In this document: positions 1 to 7,191 of the stretch, piece by piece
Layout of the letters: every line of letters begins with the position of its first letter
Numbering within the stretch: the first letter of the stretch is position 1
Made by a program: the position numbers and the translations under genes
NCBI GenBank assembly: GCA_964415885.1
Contig: CAYQCE010000046.1
Span: forward strand, 1 to 30,205
Origin: CAYQCE01 sp964415885
Lineage (GTDB): Bacteria; Zixibacteria; MSB-5A5; JAABVY01; JAHJOQ01
Direction: 5' to 3'
Length of the DNA stretch: 30,205 nt
The notes under the pieces: generated by a model
The model's input: only the letters and a program-made list of their open reading frames with translations
The model's database searches: none
What the model was told of the DNA's origin: nothing

Positions 1-368
1 TAGCTTCGCAACCACTCGCACGCGCCGGACTTTCAGAACATAGTAACTTTCAGGTAGGTTTCTTCCACTGATCTTGCGATTTAATGGATTTTGCTTTTGG
101 CGGACCCGGGCATACGCCGACCGCCGACACACCTTCAAACACCGAGGAGAAGATAGGCCCCCGCCTTCGGCGGACCTGACCGAACTTCACTCCCCGCCTT
201 CTTCAACAAGCCCAAAGCTGTGGGCCACCCGGCCGGATCACACGCCCGCGAAACGCTGCCGCAGGATCTGGCGTAAGATCTTTTTCAGCAAGTCCCAGCT
301 TGACGGGGATAGACGTACAGAGTCATGGCTCACCCACTTTGAATTGAATCGTGAGGGCATGGTGTCTT
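1..368. other. Intergenic stretch downstream of mcsA, no gene recognised
   Basis: I find no coding region here: the open frames lack a convincing ribosome binding site and resemble no family I know. The stretch is GC-rich and holds a small perfect hairpin (CCGCC-TTC-GGCGG, 161-173). The word GGCGGAC occurs at about 109 and 170, and again near 30187 at the other end of the window, which may mark a dispersed repeat. This is where mcsB would lie if the mcsA operon were organised as in Firmicutes; it is absent. Confidence 0.4.
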
Positions 369-887
369 TCAGGCGAGGTCTTTCATTCGGTCCCGAATGT
401 CCGCGGCCTTTTCGTAGTCCTCCGTCTCTATTGCCTCCCGCAGCTCGGCCTCGAGACGGTTCTTCTGCACATACGGTTCCATCACCGATTCCTGCGATTT
501 TGGTGCCCGGCCGATATGCTGCGTGGTGCCGTGGATACTTTCGATTATGGCGTCGAGATTCGGTCTGAACGCCTCGTAGCAGACCGAGCATCCGCACCGT
601 CCGATCCGCATGAACTCGTCGAAAGTCAGACCGCAATTGTCGCATCTCAATCCGGGTTTCATCTCCACTTGGAGAACCGGCTTGTCATCCTCAGCGGGAT
701 TACCGGCTGGCAGACTCTGGATATCCTCGAGAATTTTATCGAGAGGGAATTTGGGGCTCTCGAGCGGCGAGACGAATCCGATTAGCTTCGCACACTTCTT
801 GCAGATGAAGTAGCTCTTTGTCTCGCCTTCATTTTCGATACTGATCTGCACGAGGGCCTTGTTCTGCTTGCACTTGCTGCACGTCAT
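369..887 (-). CDS. mcsA: McsA-like zinc-finger/UVR-motif protein (putative protein-arginine kinase activator)
   Basis: This 172-residue protein has McsA architecture. Cys pairs lie at residues 3/6 (CSKC), 29/32 (CKKC) and 82/85 (CDNC), followed by CGCSVC at 98-103, where McsA proteins carry GCxxCY. The C-terminus (about 145-172) is a UVR motif (EDYEKAADIRDRM) of the kind found in UvrB/UvrC and ClpC. In Firmicutes, McsA activates the McsB arginine kinase that marks proteins for ClpCP. The frame stays open to 1160, but I chose ATG 887 because a GGGAGG site sits just upstream and family similarity begins there. No ctsR, mcsB or clpC lies beside it, so its partner must be elsewhere or the protein acts alone. 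It is divergent from xth. Confidence 0.82.
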   Translation of the reverse strand: MTCSKCKQNKALVQISIENEGETKSYFICKKCAKLIGFVSPLESPKFPLDKILEDIQSLPAGNPAEDDKPVLQVEMKPGLRCDNCGLTFDEFMRIGRCGCSVCYEAFRPNLDAIIESIHGTTQHIGRAPKSQESVMEPYVQKNRLEAELREAIETEDYEKAADIRDRMKDLA

Positions 888-1090
888 GACAACCTCCCAA
901 TCCTTCGGACTCCTCCTGTAGAACCGCGCCTGCGCCGGTTCTCCCGATAGCCAAATGAGCAATAGCGGTGCCGATTTGTCGCGATGATTCGTTGCGAGCA
1001 CAAGTCGCTCGGGCGCAAAAGCCTGGCCCGCCGTTTCAGAGTGGAAGCGCCTGTCTTTGGTGGTCGATGTGTGAGGATCGGCGGTCAGAC

Positions 1091-1108
1091 TATTGGGGTT
1101 CCCCAATA
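1091..1108. promoter_or_regulatory. Perfect 18-bp palindrome between mcsA and xth
   Basis: TATTGGGGTTCCCCAATA has two perfect 8-bp arms around a TT centre. Its place in the divergent intergenic region fits a dimeric repressor operator. It matches neither the CIRCE element nor the CtsR heptad repeat. It sits about 90 bp upstream of the xth promoter, so it is more likely to act on the mcsA side. The function is inferred only from symmetry and position. Confidence 0.4.
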
Positions 1109-1190
1109 AGAAATCCATCTGGATTCGGAGCGTAAGATGCACTGTTTCAATACGATACACTGGCTCACTCGGTCCGTGGCCACAATTTGC

Positions 1191-1219
1191 TTGCTCAGAC
1201 AGTGTGCAGGAATTAGAAT
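1191..1219 (+). promoter_or_regulatory. Sigma-70-like promoter of xth (leaderless)
   Basis: TTGCTC (1191-1196), a 17-bp spacer, then TAGAAT (1214-1219). Only 6 bases separate the -10 box from the ATG at 1226, so the predicted transcription start coincides with the start codon. Confidence 0.55.
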
Positions 1220-1225
1220 ATCCGC

Positions 1226-1996
1226 ATGAATATCGCTACTTGGAATGTCAACTCCATACGGACTCGTTTGGACCGTGTGACCGACTGGATCGGGCGCAAT
1301 TCCCCGGATGTTCTCTGTCTCCAGGAGCTGAAGGTCTCCGATGATCTCTTTCCTGAAGAGACGTTCGAGAATCTTGGCTACAAATGTGTGGTGCATGGGC
1401 AGAAGACCTATAATGGTGTCGCGATCCTGGCCAAATCGGAGCCGAAAGAGATCGAGAAGGGACTAAAGGACAGCGGACTCGATACACAAGCGAGACTCGT
1501 CTCGGTCATCGTGGATGATATCCGCGTCTTCAGTGCATATTTCCCGAACGGTTCGGAGGTCGGCTCCGAGAAGTACGAGTACAAGCTGAAATGGATCTCA
1601 AGGCTGAAGGCCTTCCTTGCCGAGAACTACTCGCCTGACGAGCGTATCCTGATCTGCGGTGACACTAACGTTGCTCGGGACGAGAAGGATGTCGAGAATC
1701 CGGACAAGTGGAGGGAATCGGTGCTGTTCCACGAATCGGCGCGAGATGCATTTGAGGACCTACTCGACTGGGGCCTGGTCGATGTCTTCCGGGAGCGGCA
1801 CGAGATCGGCGGAATGTACTCATGGTGGGATTATCGGCGGCTCTCCTTTCCGAAGAATGACGGCCTCCGTCTCGATTACATACTCGCGACCAAGCCGATC
1901 GCCGGCAAATGCTCACGCGCGCAGATCGATCGCAATGAACGCAAGGGAGAGAAGCCGTCGGATCACGCACCGGTTCTGGCGGAATTCGATCTGTAG
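1226..1996 (+). CDS. xth: Exodeoxyribonuclease III (class II AP endonuclease)
   Basis: This 256-residue protein is full length for the ExoIII/AP-endonuclease family, which incises DNA at abasic sites and trims 3' blocking groups in base-excision repair. The catalytic set is complete: N7 (WNVNS), metal ligand E34 (LQELK), Y105 (YFPNGS), D146/N148 (GDTNVA), D217 (LRLDYIL), and D246/H247 (SDHAPV). The insert EKDVENPDKW at 153-162 and the YSWWDYR motif at 198-204 are also typical. ATG 1226 begins directly with the first beta strand, and the promoter position suggests a leaderless mRNA. Transcription appears monocistronic. Confidence 0.95.
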   Translation: MNIATWNVNSIRTRLDRVTDWIGRNSPDVLCLQELKVSDDLFPEETFENLGYKCVVHGQKTYNGVAILAKSEPKEIEKGLKDSGLDTQARLVSVIVDDIRVFSAYFPNGSEVGSEKYEYKLKWISRLKAFLAENYSPDERILICGDTNVARDEKDVENPDKWRESVLFHESARDAFEDLLDWGLVDVFRERHEIGGMYSWWDYRRLSFPKNDGLRLDYILATKPIAGKCSRAQIDRNERKGEKPSDHAPVLAEFDL

Positions 1997-2009
1997 GCTT
2001 TGAGGAATC

Positions 2010-2162
2010 TCATTCCTTCTTCAATGCCCCAACCGCCTCACGCACCTTCGAGGTGTGATAATCGGGGCTGACTATATCTTTCAGGTTACGGCACGGCGTG
2101 TCCGAAGATATCTCCATCAAATCGAGTCCGAGCTTTTTATACAGTGCATCGAGATGTTCCAT
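2010..2162 (-). CDS. Hypothetical small protein (uncertain)
   Basis: A frame of about 50 codons starts at ATG 2162 (MEHLDALYKKLGLDLMEIS...) and ends with TGA at 2010-2012. The product would be soluble and mostly helical, with one cysteine, and I recognise no family. The ribosome binding site is weak (TGGA just before the ATG) and I see no convincing promoter. The frame extends upstream to 2267, but that extension overlaps the lpoB-like promoter. It may be a chance frame, although the Lys/Glu/Leu-rich composition is protein-like. Confidence 0.3.
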   Translation of the reverse strand: MEHLDALYKKLGLDLMEISSDTPCRNLKDIVSPDYHTSKVREAVGALKKE

Positions 2163-2198
2163 TCCATGGTATAGATAGACCCTGAGCTTAGAATTTAC

Positions 2199-2227
2199 TT
2201 GATTGAACACTGAGGTGTGCTTACAAT
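2199..2227 (+). promoter_or_regulatory. Sigma-70-like promoter of the lpoB-like operon
   Basis: TTGATT (2199-2204), a 17-bp spacer, then TACAAT (2222-2227). The predicted start near 2234 gives a leader of about 70 nt before the GTG at 2305. Confidence 0.55.
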
Positions 2228-2304
2228 TTTCTTTAATGACTGGTTGTGAAAACAGAGAGCGGATCATTGTGTATAAGTTTCAAATCCATAGAAAGGACTC
2301 TGAC

Positions 2305-2907
2305 GTGAAAAAACTCGTATTGATTCTGGTATTGACCTCGCTCATTCTGACACTCGGCTGCGGCGGAGGTCGTCAGGTGACGCGGATGGACCCGGGAACG
2401 CAAACAGATCTCTCCGGAAAGTGGAACGAAACTGACGCCAGACTGGTGGCTGAGCAAATGATAGACGACTGCCTTCGGAGACCGTGGCTGACCAGTTTCA
2501 TTGAATCAAACAGCAAGAAGCCGGTAGTGACTGTCGGCAATATCAGGAATAATACCTCCGAGCATATCGACACCGAAACATTCACCAAAGATTTCGAGCG
2601 CGAGCTAATCAATTCCGGCAATGTCCGGTTCGTACACAGCGCTATCGAACGTGGTGATGTCCGCGACGAGAGGATGGACCAGCGCGACTGGGCGTCAGCC
2701 GAGACTGTCAAACAGCTCCGCGAGGAGATCGGCGCCGATTTCATTCTGCTCGGATCGATCAAGTCTATTACCGACCAGATCGAAGGGAAGCAGACAGTAT
2801 TCTATCAGACTGATCTCGAGCTAATCAATGTCGAGACCGGCGAAAAAGTCTGGATCGGCTCCAAAGAGATAAAGAAAGGAATATCTCAGGGCAGCACTAA
2901 ATGGTAG
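2305..2907 (+). CDS. LpoB-like penicillin-binding protein activator lipoprotein
   Basis: This is a 200-residue lipoprotein. The signal peptide ends in LILTLGC with the lipidated cysteine at residue 19. The mature part has the LpoB/PF13036 layout: a region around DARLVAEQMIDDCL, strand VVTVGNIRNNT, helix FTKDFERELINSG, RFVHS, an ADFILLGSI strand, and a C-terminal LINVETGEKVW hairpin. In E. coli, LpoB is an outer-membrane lipoprotein that stimulates PBP1B. I chose GTG 2305 because an AAAGGA site lies 8 bases upstream and the signal peptide begins there; the frame is open upstream but encodes no sensible N-terminus. Its end overlaps the next gene by 7 bp, so the two are probably translationally coupled. 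Confidence 0.82.
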   Translation: MKKLVLILVLTSLILTLGCGGGRQVTRMDPGTQTDLSGKWNETDARLVAEQMIDDCLRRPWLTSFIESNSKKPVVTVGNIRNNTSEHIDTETFTKDFERELINSGNVRFVHSAIERGDVRDERMDQRDWASAETVKQLREEIGADFILLGSIKSITDQIEGKQTVFYQTDLELINVETGEKVWIGSKEIKKGISQGSTKW

Positions 2908-4313
2908 CTCGTGGTTTTGCCTCTGCCCTTTATGCGATAGCATCGCTTCTCGTCATGACACTTCTCACGGCGGGATGCGGATCGGTGCGCACTCAGACCG
3001 GCTTTTATGAGCCGGTCCACACCAATCTGCAGGCCGGCAGTTTCGAGCAGGCGGCCGCCGGTATCGAGAAGGCGAAGGAAGACGGCAAGTACCAGCACAA
3101 GGACCGTCTGGTTTACTATCTCGATGCCGGGATGGTCTATCATTACGCATCCCTCCTCGATTCCTCGAATGCCCGGCTGCATCTCGCAGAGAGCTCTGCC
3201 GAGGAGCTTTTCACAAGGAGCGTCTCCCGCGAGGCGACGTCGATGCTCCTCAATGACAACGTCCTCGAATACCCCGGCGAAGACTACGAGATCCTGTATG
3301 CCAATCTGATCAAATGTCTGAATTATGTGCGTAAAAACGAGACCGAGGCCGCATTCGTCGAGGTTAGGCGTGCGAATCTGAAGCTCGAGTTGCTTGAGCA
3401 GAAATATGCCGATGCCGCCAAAGAGATGACGCGTGCATCGCGGACTGACACGCTCGATTTCGACATCGAATACGCTGTTGACGAGGTCCATTTCCACAAT
3501 GATGCTTTCGCTCGGTATCTTTCCATGCATATGTATGCCGCGGATCGTAAATGGGATGACGCCCGTATCGATCACGAATTCCTGCAGCAGGCGTTCTCGC
3601 GCCAGCCGCATGTTTACCAGTTTGATATGCCGGACGTGAAGTACCGGGCCTCCGATGGCAAATCAATTGTGAGCGTGGTTGGATTGGCCGGTCTCTCCCC
3701 GACGAAAGAAGCATTCGAGCTGCGGATTCGGAGCGACAAGGACCTCAATCTGATCCAGGTTCTCTACACCGACACCGACGGTCGCGAGGCGGAGTACGGT
3801 CACCTCCCGATCGATCTCGGTGTTGATCTCTATTTCAAATTTGCGATTCCGAGAATCGAGCGACGGCCGTCATCGGTTCGAACCGCTCGTGTATACGCGA
3901 ACGACACTCACATCGGCGATCTGCAGTTGATCGAGGACCTCTATCTCGTGGCCGAGGAGACATTCCGCGCCCGCAAGTCGCTGATCTACTTCAAAACGAT
4001 CGGCCGCGCGCTTGCCAAGGCCCTGGCGAACTATAAGTTGAAAAAAAAGGTCGACTCCGGCGGCCTCGCCGGCTGGCTCAAGAAGGCCGCCGTGGATGTG
4101 GTAACCGATATCACTGAGGGCGCCGACCTGCGCTGCTGCCGGACTTTGCCGGGGAAGATATATGTCGGCGATTTCGAACTGGAGCCCGGAACATACGATC
4201 TGAGAATCGAATTTATCGACCACGCCGGGCAGACTCTCGATATCACGTACTATCCGCAGTACCGTGTGCTCGAACGTGGACTAAATCTCGTGGAGGCGTT
4301 GTCGCTGAAGTAG
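2901..4313 (+). CDS. COG3014-like outer-membrane lipoprotein, partner of the LpoB-like gene
   Basis: This 470-residue lipoprotein has a signal peptide ending in LLTAGC (Cys26). The N-terminal half is helical and TPR-like (about 40-180: AGSFEQAAAGIEKAKEDG, then repeated helix pairs). A beta-rich part follows, with a C-terminal transthyretin-like segment (FELEPGTYDLRIEF). This matches the uncharacterised COG3014 family, which is often found beside LpoB-type genes. I assign it from overall layout and context, not from a catalytic motif. It begins at ATG 2901 inside the lpoB-like stop region. The pairing suggests a role in regulating or anchoring peptidoglycan synthesis. Its stop lies 3 bp from the convergent gatE stop, with no terminator between. 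Confidence 0.7.
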   Translation: MVARGFASALYAIASLLVMTLLTAGCGSVRTQTGFYEPVHTNLQAGSFEQAAAGIEKAKEDGKYQHKDRLVYYLDAGMVYHYASLLDSSNARLHLAESSAEELFTRSVSREATSMLLNDNVLEYPGEDYEILYANLIKCLNYVRKNETEAAFVEVRRANLKLELLEQKYADAAKEMTRASRTDTLDFDIEYAVDEVHFHNDAFARYLSMHMYAADRKWDDARIDHEFLQQAFSRQPHVYQFDMPDVKYRASDGKSIVSVVGLAGLSPTKEAFELRIRSDKDLNLIQVLYTDTDGREAEYGHLPIDLGVDLYFKFAIPRIERRPSSVRTARVYANDTHIGDLQLIEDLYLVAEETFRARKSLIYFKTIGRALAKALANYKLKKKVDSGGLAGWLKKAAVDVVTDITEGADLRCCRTLPGKIYVGDFELEPGTYDLRIEFIDHAGQTLDITYYPQYRVLERGLNLVEALSLK

Positions 4314-4316
4314 AGG

Positions 4317-6224
4317 CTATCCGATAGCGTCGGTTACCGCGGCTACGATACGCTGCCCCTCCGCTCTTCCCCTGACTTCTTCCATCACCTTGCCGACAGC
4401 GAATTCGATCCTGGCAGAATTGCTCTTGAAGTGATTTGATGACAGCGATGCCACCGTGTCGCTCACAATTGACTTGAGGGAGTCATCATCCAGCGGGGAA
4501 TATTTGTCAATCAATGGTTTGAGATCGTCGCGCGACTCATCGGACAGGTACTCGTTCAGAATTTGCGGTATGGCGTTCGGCTTGAGCTTCTCCTCTGAAA
4601 CCGCCTTGAACAGCGAGATCAGATCATCCTCGTCGAGCTTCGTTACATCGAGTCCATTTCTGCGAAGATTCTTCAGAGTCTGCGAAAGCGAAACACCGAC
4701 GAGGACGGCATCGACCTTAGTCTCGTTGACAATTCGGTCGAACGTCGCGGCATACTCAGAAACTCCGAGCGGACGGATGATCTCGTCGTTGAGCCCCAGC
4801 TTCCGCCAACGTTCATCCCGCTCCCAGGCTCGTTCAGGAAGCCCCTTGCGCGCTTCGTCGAGGCGGGGTTTCTCTATCGCCATCGGTGGATGGTCGGTAT
4901 CGGGGTACATTCTGTCGGGACCGGGGAGGATTCGTTCGAAGTCGGTGATGCCGTTTTCGATATCCTGGCGGGTCTCGCTTGAGACACCGCGGATTGCCTC
5001 GAGAAGCCGGAACTTGACCTCGTCGAGAGCCGTATCAACGTCCCGCTTCGGCCCCCAGACCAGGATTGCGGTATCGGTGAGTTTGCAGCCGGTCGAATCT
5101 TTGATCTTGTCCCATTCGGCTTTGGAGAGGTCACTCGATTCGGGATCATCGGTCGAATAGAGATTCGGCCTGCGATCGATACACGCTATGACCTTTATCC
5201 GCCCCTCGAGCTCATGCGCGAATGTGTAACCCGGTTGAGTCGGATGATTGAGAAGTCCGGCGATCCCGTCGATCTTCATCGTCTTGACTGCGCCGCCTTC
5301 CTCGACGGCTGCGCGAATCCGCTCCGAGGAGCAATTAGCCAGCGACGACGACAAATCGTGTATCGAAAACGACAGACTTTTGCGCGAAATTCCGCGTGCT
5401 TTGAACTGATCGCGAATATCGAGCAGGTTTTTCTGGCGAAGAGCCTCGATATATGTAAGATCGCGGATGTAGCCGGTTTTCATCACACCCTTGATCTCGA
5501 CACGGGTCCCGCCGTCGATCGACACGTTGACATCCTGCCGCACGGAACCGATTCCCCTGCGCACCAGTCCGGATGCCTTGAGGAGCCGTCCGATTAGAGC
5601 GTCGACCTCCATCGCCTCCTGAGGGCTTCGCATGTCGGGGTAGGTGATTACCTCGGCGAGCGGCGTTCCGAGTCGATCCGCACGAAATCGGATATCATGC
5701 CCGACGTCCGACATCTCGCGGCAGGCGTCCTCCTCGAGACAGACCTGGATGATACGGATCTTTCGGTTCTTGTACGGAATCCAGCCTTCCACGCCGACAA
5801 CTGCCGTCCGCTGGAATCCGGTTGGAATCGAGCCGTCGAGATACTGCTTTCGAGAGACATGAAGTTCATCCACGATATTACAGTTCAACAGCATACAGAG
5901 CTTGACAGCAATATCGAGAGCCTCTTCGTTTATGAGAAACGGTGGGGTGTCATCCATCTCGTACGTGCAGACATGCCCCCGGTAGAGCTCGTATAGCACG
6001 TTCTTCCGCGTCTTGAATTCCATAAGCGCGGTGCCGTCGTATTCGCCGAGCTCAGACAGGGTCGGGCGCATGTGACGCAGTACTGTGGCGTCCGGTTCGG
6101 TGTTGACATAACCGACCGGACATCTGCAATACAGCTTTCGTTTAGTGTCGAGTTGTTGATGGATTTCGAGCCCGCATTTGAAACCGTGCTTCTCGAAATC
6201 GAATTCTGGCAAGTCTTTTCTCAT
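4317..6224 (-). CDS. gatE: Glu-tRNA(Gln) amidotransferase subunit E (archaeal-type GatE)
   Basis: At 635 residues this is full length for GatE and longer than bacterial GatB (about 475). With GatD, GatE converts Glu-tRNA(Gln) to Gln-tRNA(Gln) in archaea. Family marks include GLEIHQQLDT (18-27), LDGSIPTGFQRT, the EEDACREM segment where GatB has EEDAGK, LGTPLAEVITYPDM, and GSVRQDVNVSI followed by RVEIKGV. Residues of about 330-440 form the AspRS-like insertion that separates GatE from GatB (EGRIKVIACIDRRPNL... ending PGPDRMYPDTDHPP). A helical YqeY-like tail follows. ATG 6224 is preceded by AAGGG at good spacing and by a clear promoter. No gatD or gatCAB lies in the window. It is transcribed alone, divergent from the ABC operon. 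Confidence 0.93.
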   Translation of the reverse strand: MRKDLPEFDFEKHGFKCGLEIHQQLDTKRKLYCRCPVGYVNTEPDATVLRHMRPTLSELGEYDGTALMEFKTRKNVLYELYRGHVCTYEMDDTPPFLINEEALDIAVKLCMLLNCNIVDELHVSRKQYLDGSIPTGFQRTAVVGVEGWIPYKNRKIRIIQVCLEEDACREMSDVGHDIRFRADRLGTPLAEVITYPDMRSPQEAMEVDALIGRLLKASGLVRRGIGSVRQDVNVSIDGGTRVEIKGVMKTGYIRDLTYIEALRQKNLLDIRDQFKARGISRKSLSFSIHDLSSSLANCSSERIRAAVEEGGAVKTMKIDGIAGLLNHPTQPGYTFAHELEGRIKVIACIDRRPNLYSTDDPESSDLSKAEWDKIKDSTGCKLTDTAILVWGPKRDVDTALDEVKFRLLEAIRGVSSETRQDIENGITDFERILPGPDRMYPDTDHPPMAIEKPRLDEARKGLPERAWERDERWRKLGLNDEIIRPLGVSEYAATFDRIVNETKVDAVLVGVSLSQTLKNLRRNGLDVTKLDEDDLISLFKAVSEEKLKPNAIPQILNEYLSDESRDDLKPLIDKYSPLDDDSLKSIVSDTVASLSSNHFKSNSARIEFAVGKVMEEVRGRAEGQRIVAAVTDAIG

Positions 6225-6260
6225 CTTCGCATCCCTTAAGCGACGTTGCAGGAAAACGCT

Positions 6261-6289
6261 AATATATGGTCGAAACCTCGAATTCTCAA
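6261..6289 (-). promoter_or_regulatory. Sigma-70-like promoter of gatE
   Basis: Reading the minus strand: TTGAGA (6289-6284), a 17-bp spacer, then TATATT (6266-6261), giving a leader of about 30 nt before the ATG at 6224. Confidence 0.55.
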
Positions 6290-6389
6290 GCGGGAAAATG
6301 GGTGGCGTGCGCGAGTAAACCGCAACGGATAGGGAAACTCCAAGATGTTAGGTTACGTAAGTACGACAGGACACTTCATTACGTAGAGA

Positions 6390-6418
6390 TTGACTTGCTT
6401 GAGGTTTGAGATTACAAT
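6390..6418 (+). promoter_or_regulatory. Sigma-70-like promoter of the natAB-like/dinB operon
   Basis: TTGACT (6390-6395), a 17-bp spacer, then TACAAT (6413-6418). The leader would be about 33 nt. Two copies of TTACGTA (6353-6359 and 6379-6385), 26 bp apart, lie just upstream and could be operator half-sites. Confidence 0.6.
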
Positions 6419-6457
6419 TCCGGTCGATCCACCATATAGTCAGGAAGGCATCCATCT

Positions 6458-7189
6458 ATGATTGAAGCGAAAAACCTGGTCAAGATTTTCAAGGACAAAA
6501 AGCGGGGGGAGATTCGCGCGGTCGACGATGTGTCATTCGCGTGCGAGCCGGGAGAGATATTCGGGCTTCTCGGTCCGAACGGCGCCGGCAAGACCACTAC
6601 GCTCCGCATGCTCTCTACTGCCCTGATACCGACCTCAGGCACAGCCATTATCGATGGCATCGATGTGGTCGAGAGTCCGAAAGCGGTGCGGAGTCATATC
6701 GGCTTTTTGTCCGGAAGCACCGGCTTGTACGGTCGATTGTCGGGCCGTGAGATGGTCGAGTATTTCGGGCGATTGTATGGGATGAAGCACTCGGAAATCC
6801 GGAAACGTATCGACATTCTGTTCGATATGCTCGACATGCATGAATTCGCGAACGGCAGAAACGACAAGCTCTCCACCGGTCAGAAGCAGAAAGTTTCGAT
6901 TGCGCGGTCTGTTGTGCATGATCCCCCTGTGATGGTGTTTGATGAACCGACGACAGGGCTGGATGTCATGTCTTCACGCACGATAGTCGACTTTATACGT
7001 CGATGTCGCGAGGACGGCAAGTGCGTGATCTTCTCGACACATATCATGAGTGAAGCGAGGCGTCTCTGCAACCGTCTCGCGGTAATCCACAAGGGCACGA
7101 AGTACTTCGAGGGCACGGTACAGGAGATGCTCGACAAGTCCGGGCAGGATAATCTCGAGGATGCCTTCATCAAGATAGTGGGAGAGTGA
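6458..7189 (+). CDS. ABC transporter ATP-binding protein, NatA-like
   Basis: This 243-residue nucleotide-binding domain has Walker A GPNGAGKTT at 39-47, an LSTGQKQKV signature, Walker B VMVFDEPTTGLD, and the H-loop STHIMSEA. Similarity is highest to NatA/CcmA-type ATPases, which drive ABC-2 exporters; B. subtilis NatAB extrudes sodium. The substrate here cannot be read from sequence. AGGAAGG precedes the ATG at good spacing. The permease gene follows directly: its ribosome binding site lies inside this gene's last codons, so the two form one unit with the dinB-like gene. Confidence 0.9.
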   Translation: MIEAKNLVKIFKDKKRGEIRAVDDVSFACEPGEIFGLLGPNGAGKTTTLRMLSTALIPTSGTAIIDGIDVVESPKAVRSHIGFLSGSTGLYGRLSGREMVEYFGRLYGMKHSEIRKRIDILFDMLDMHEFANGRNDKLSTGQKQKVSIARSVVHDPPVMVFDEPTTGLDVMSSRTIVDFIRRCREDGKCVIFSTHIMSEARRLCNRLAVIHKGTKYFEGTVQEMLDKSGQDNLEDAFIKIVGE

Positions 7190-7191
7190 AA

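Larger units (their letters stand above)
888..1225. other. Divergent mcsA/xth intergenic region
   Basis: This 338-bp stretch has no supported gene. It holds the xth promoter (1191-1219), the palindrome at 1091-1108, and a 7-bp hairpin (AGAACCG at 920-926 with CGGTTCT at 936-942) that would lie in the mcsA leader about 33 nt before its start codon. I could not find a convincing mcsA promoter. Confidence 0.4.

Noticed and set aside
74..568. A 164-codon plus-strand frame at the window start
   Set aside because: Pro/Arg/Ser-rich, partly antisense to mcsA, with no ribosome binding site or family.
888..1160. In-frame N-terminal extension of the mcsA-like gene
   Set aside because: The extra 91 codons lack family similarity, and a strong GGGAGG site with ATG at 887 marks the real start.
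4456..5597. Long open frames antisense to gatE
   Set aside because: They are Ser/Arg-rich shadows of a well-conserved gene, without a ribosome binding site or recognisable domain.
7186..7191. GTG start for the NatB-like permease overlapping the ATPase stop
   Set aside because: The GGGAG site would be only 1 base away; ATG 7192 has a proper spacing of 7.
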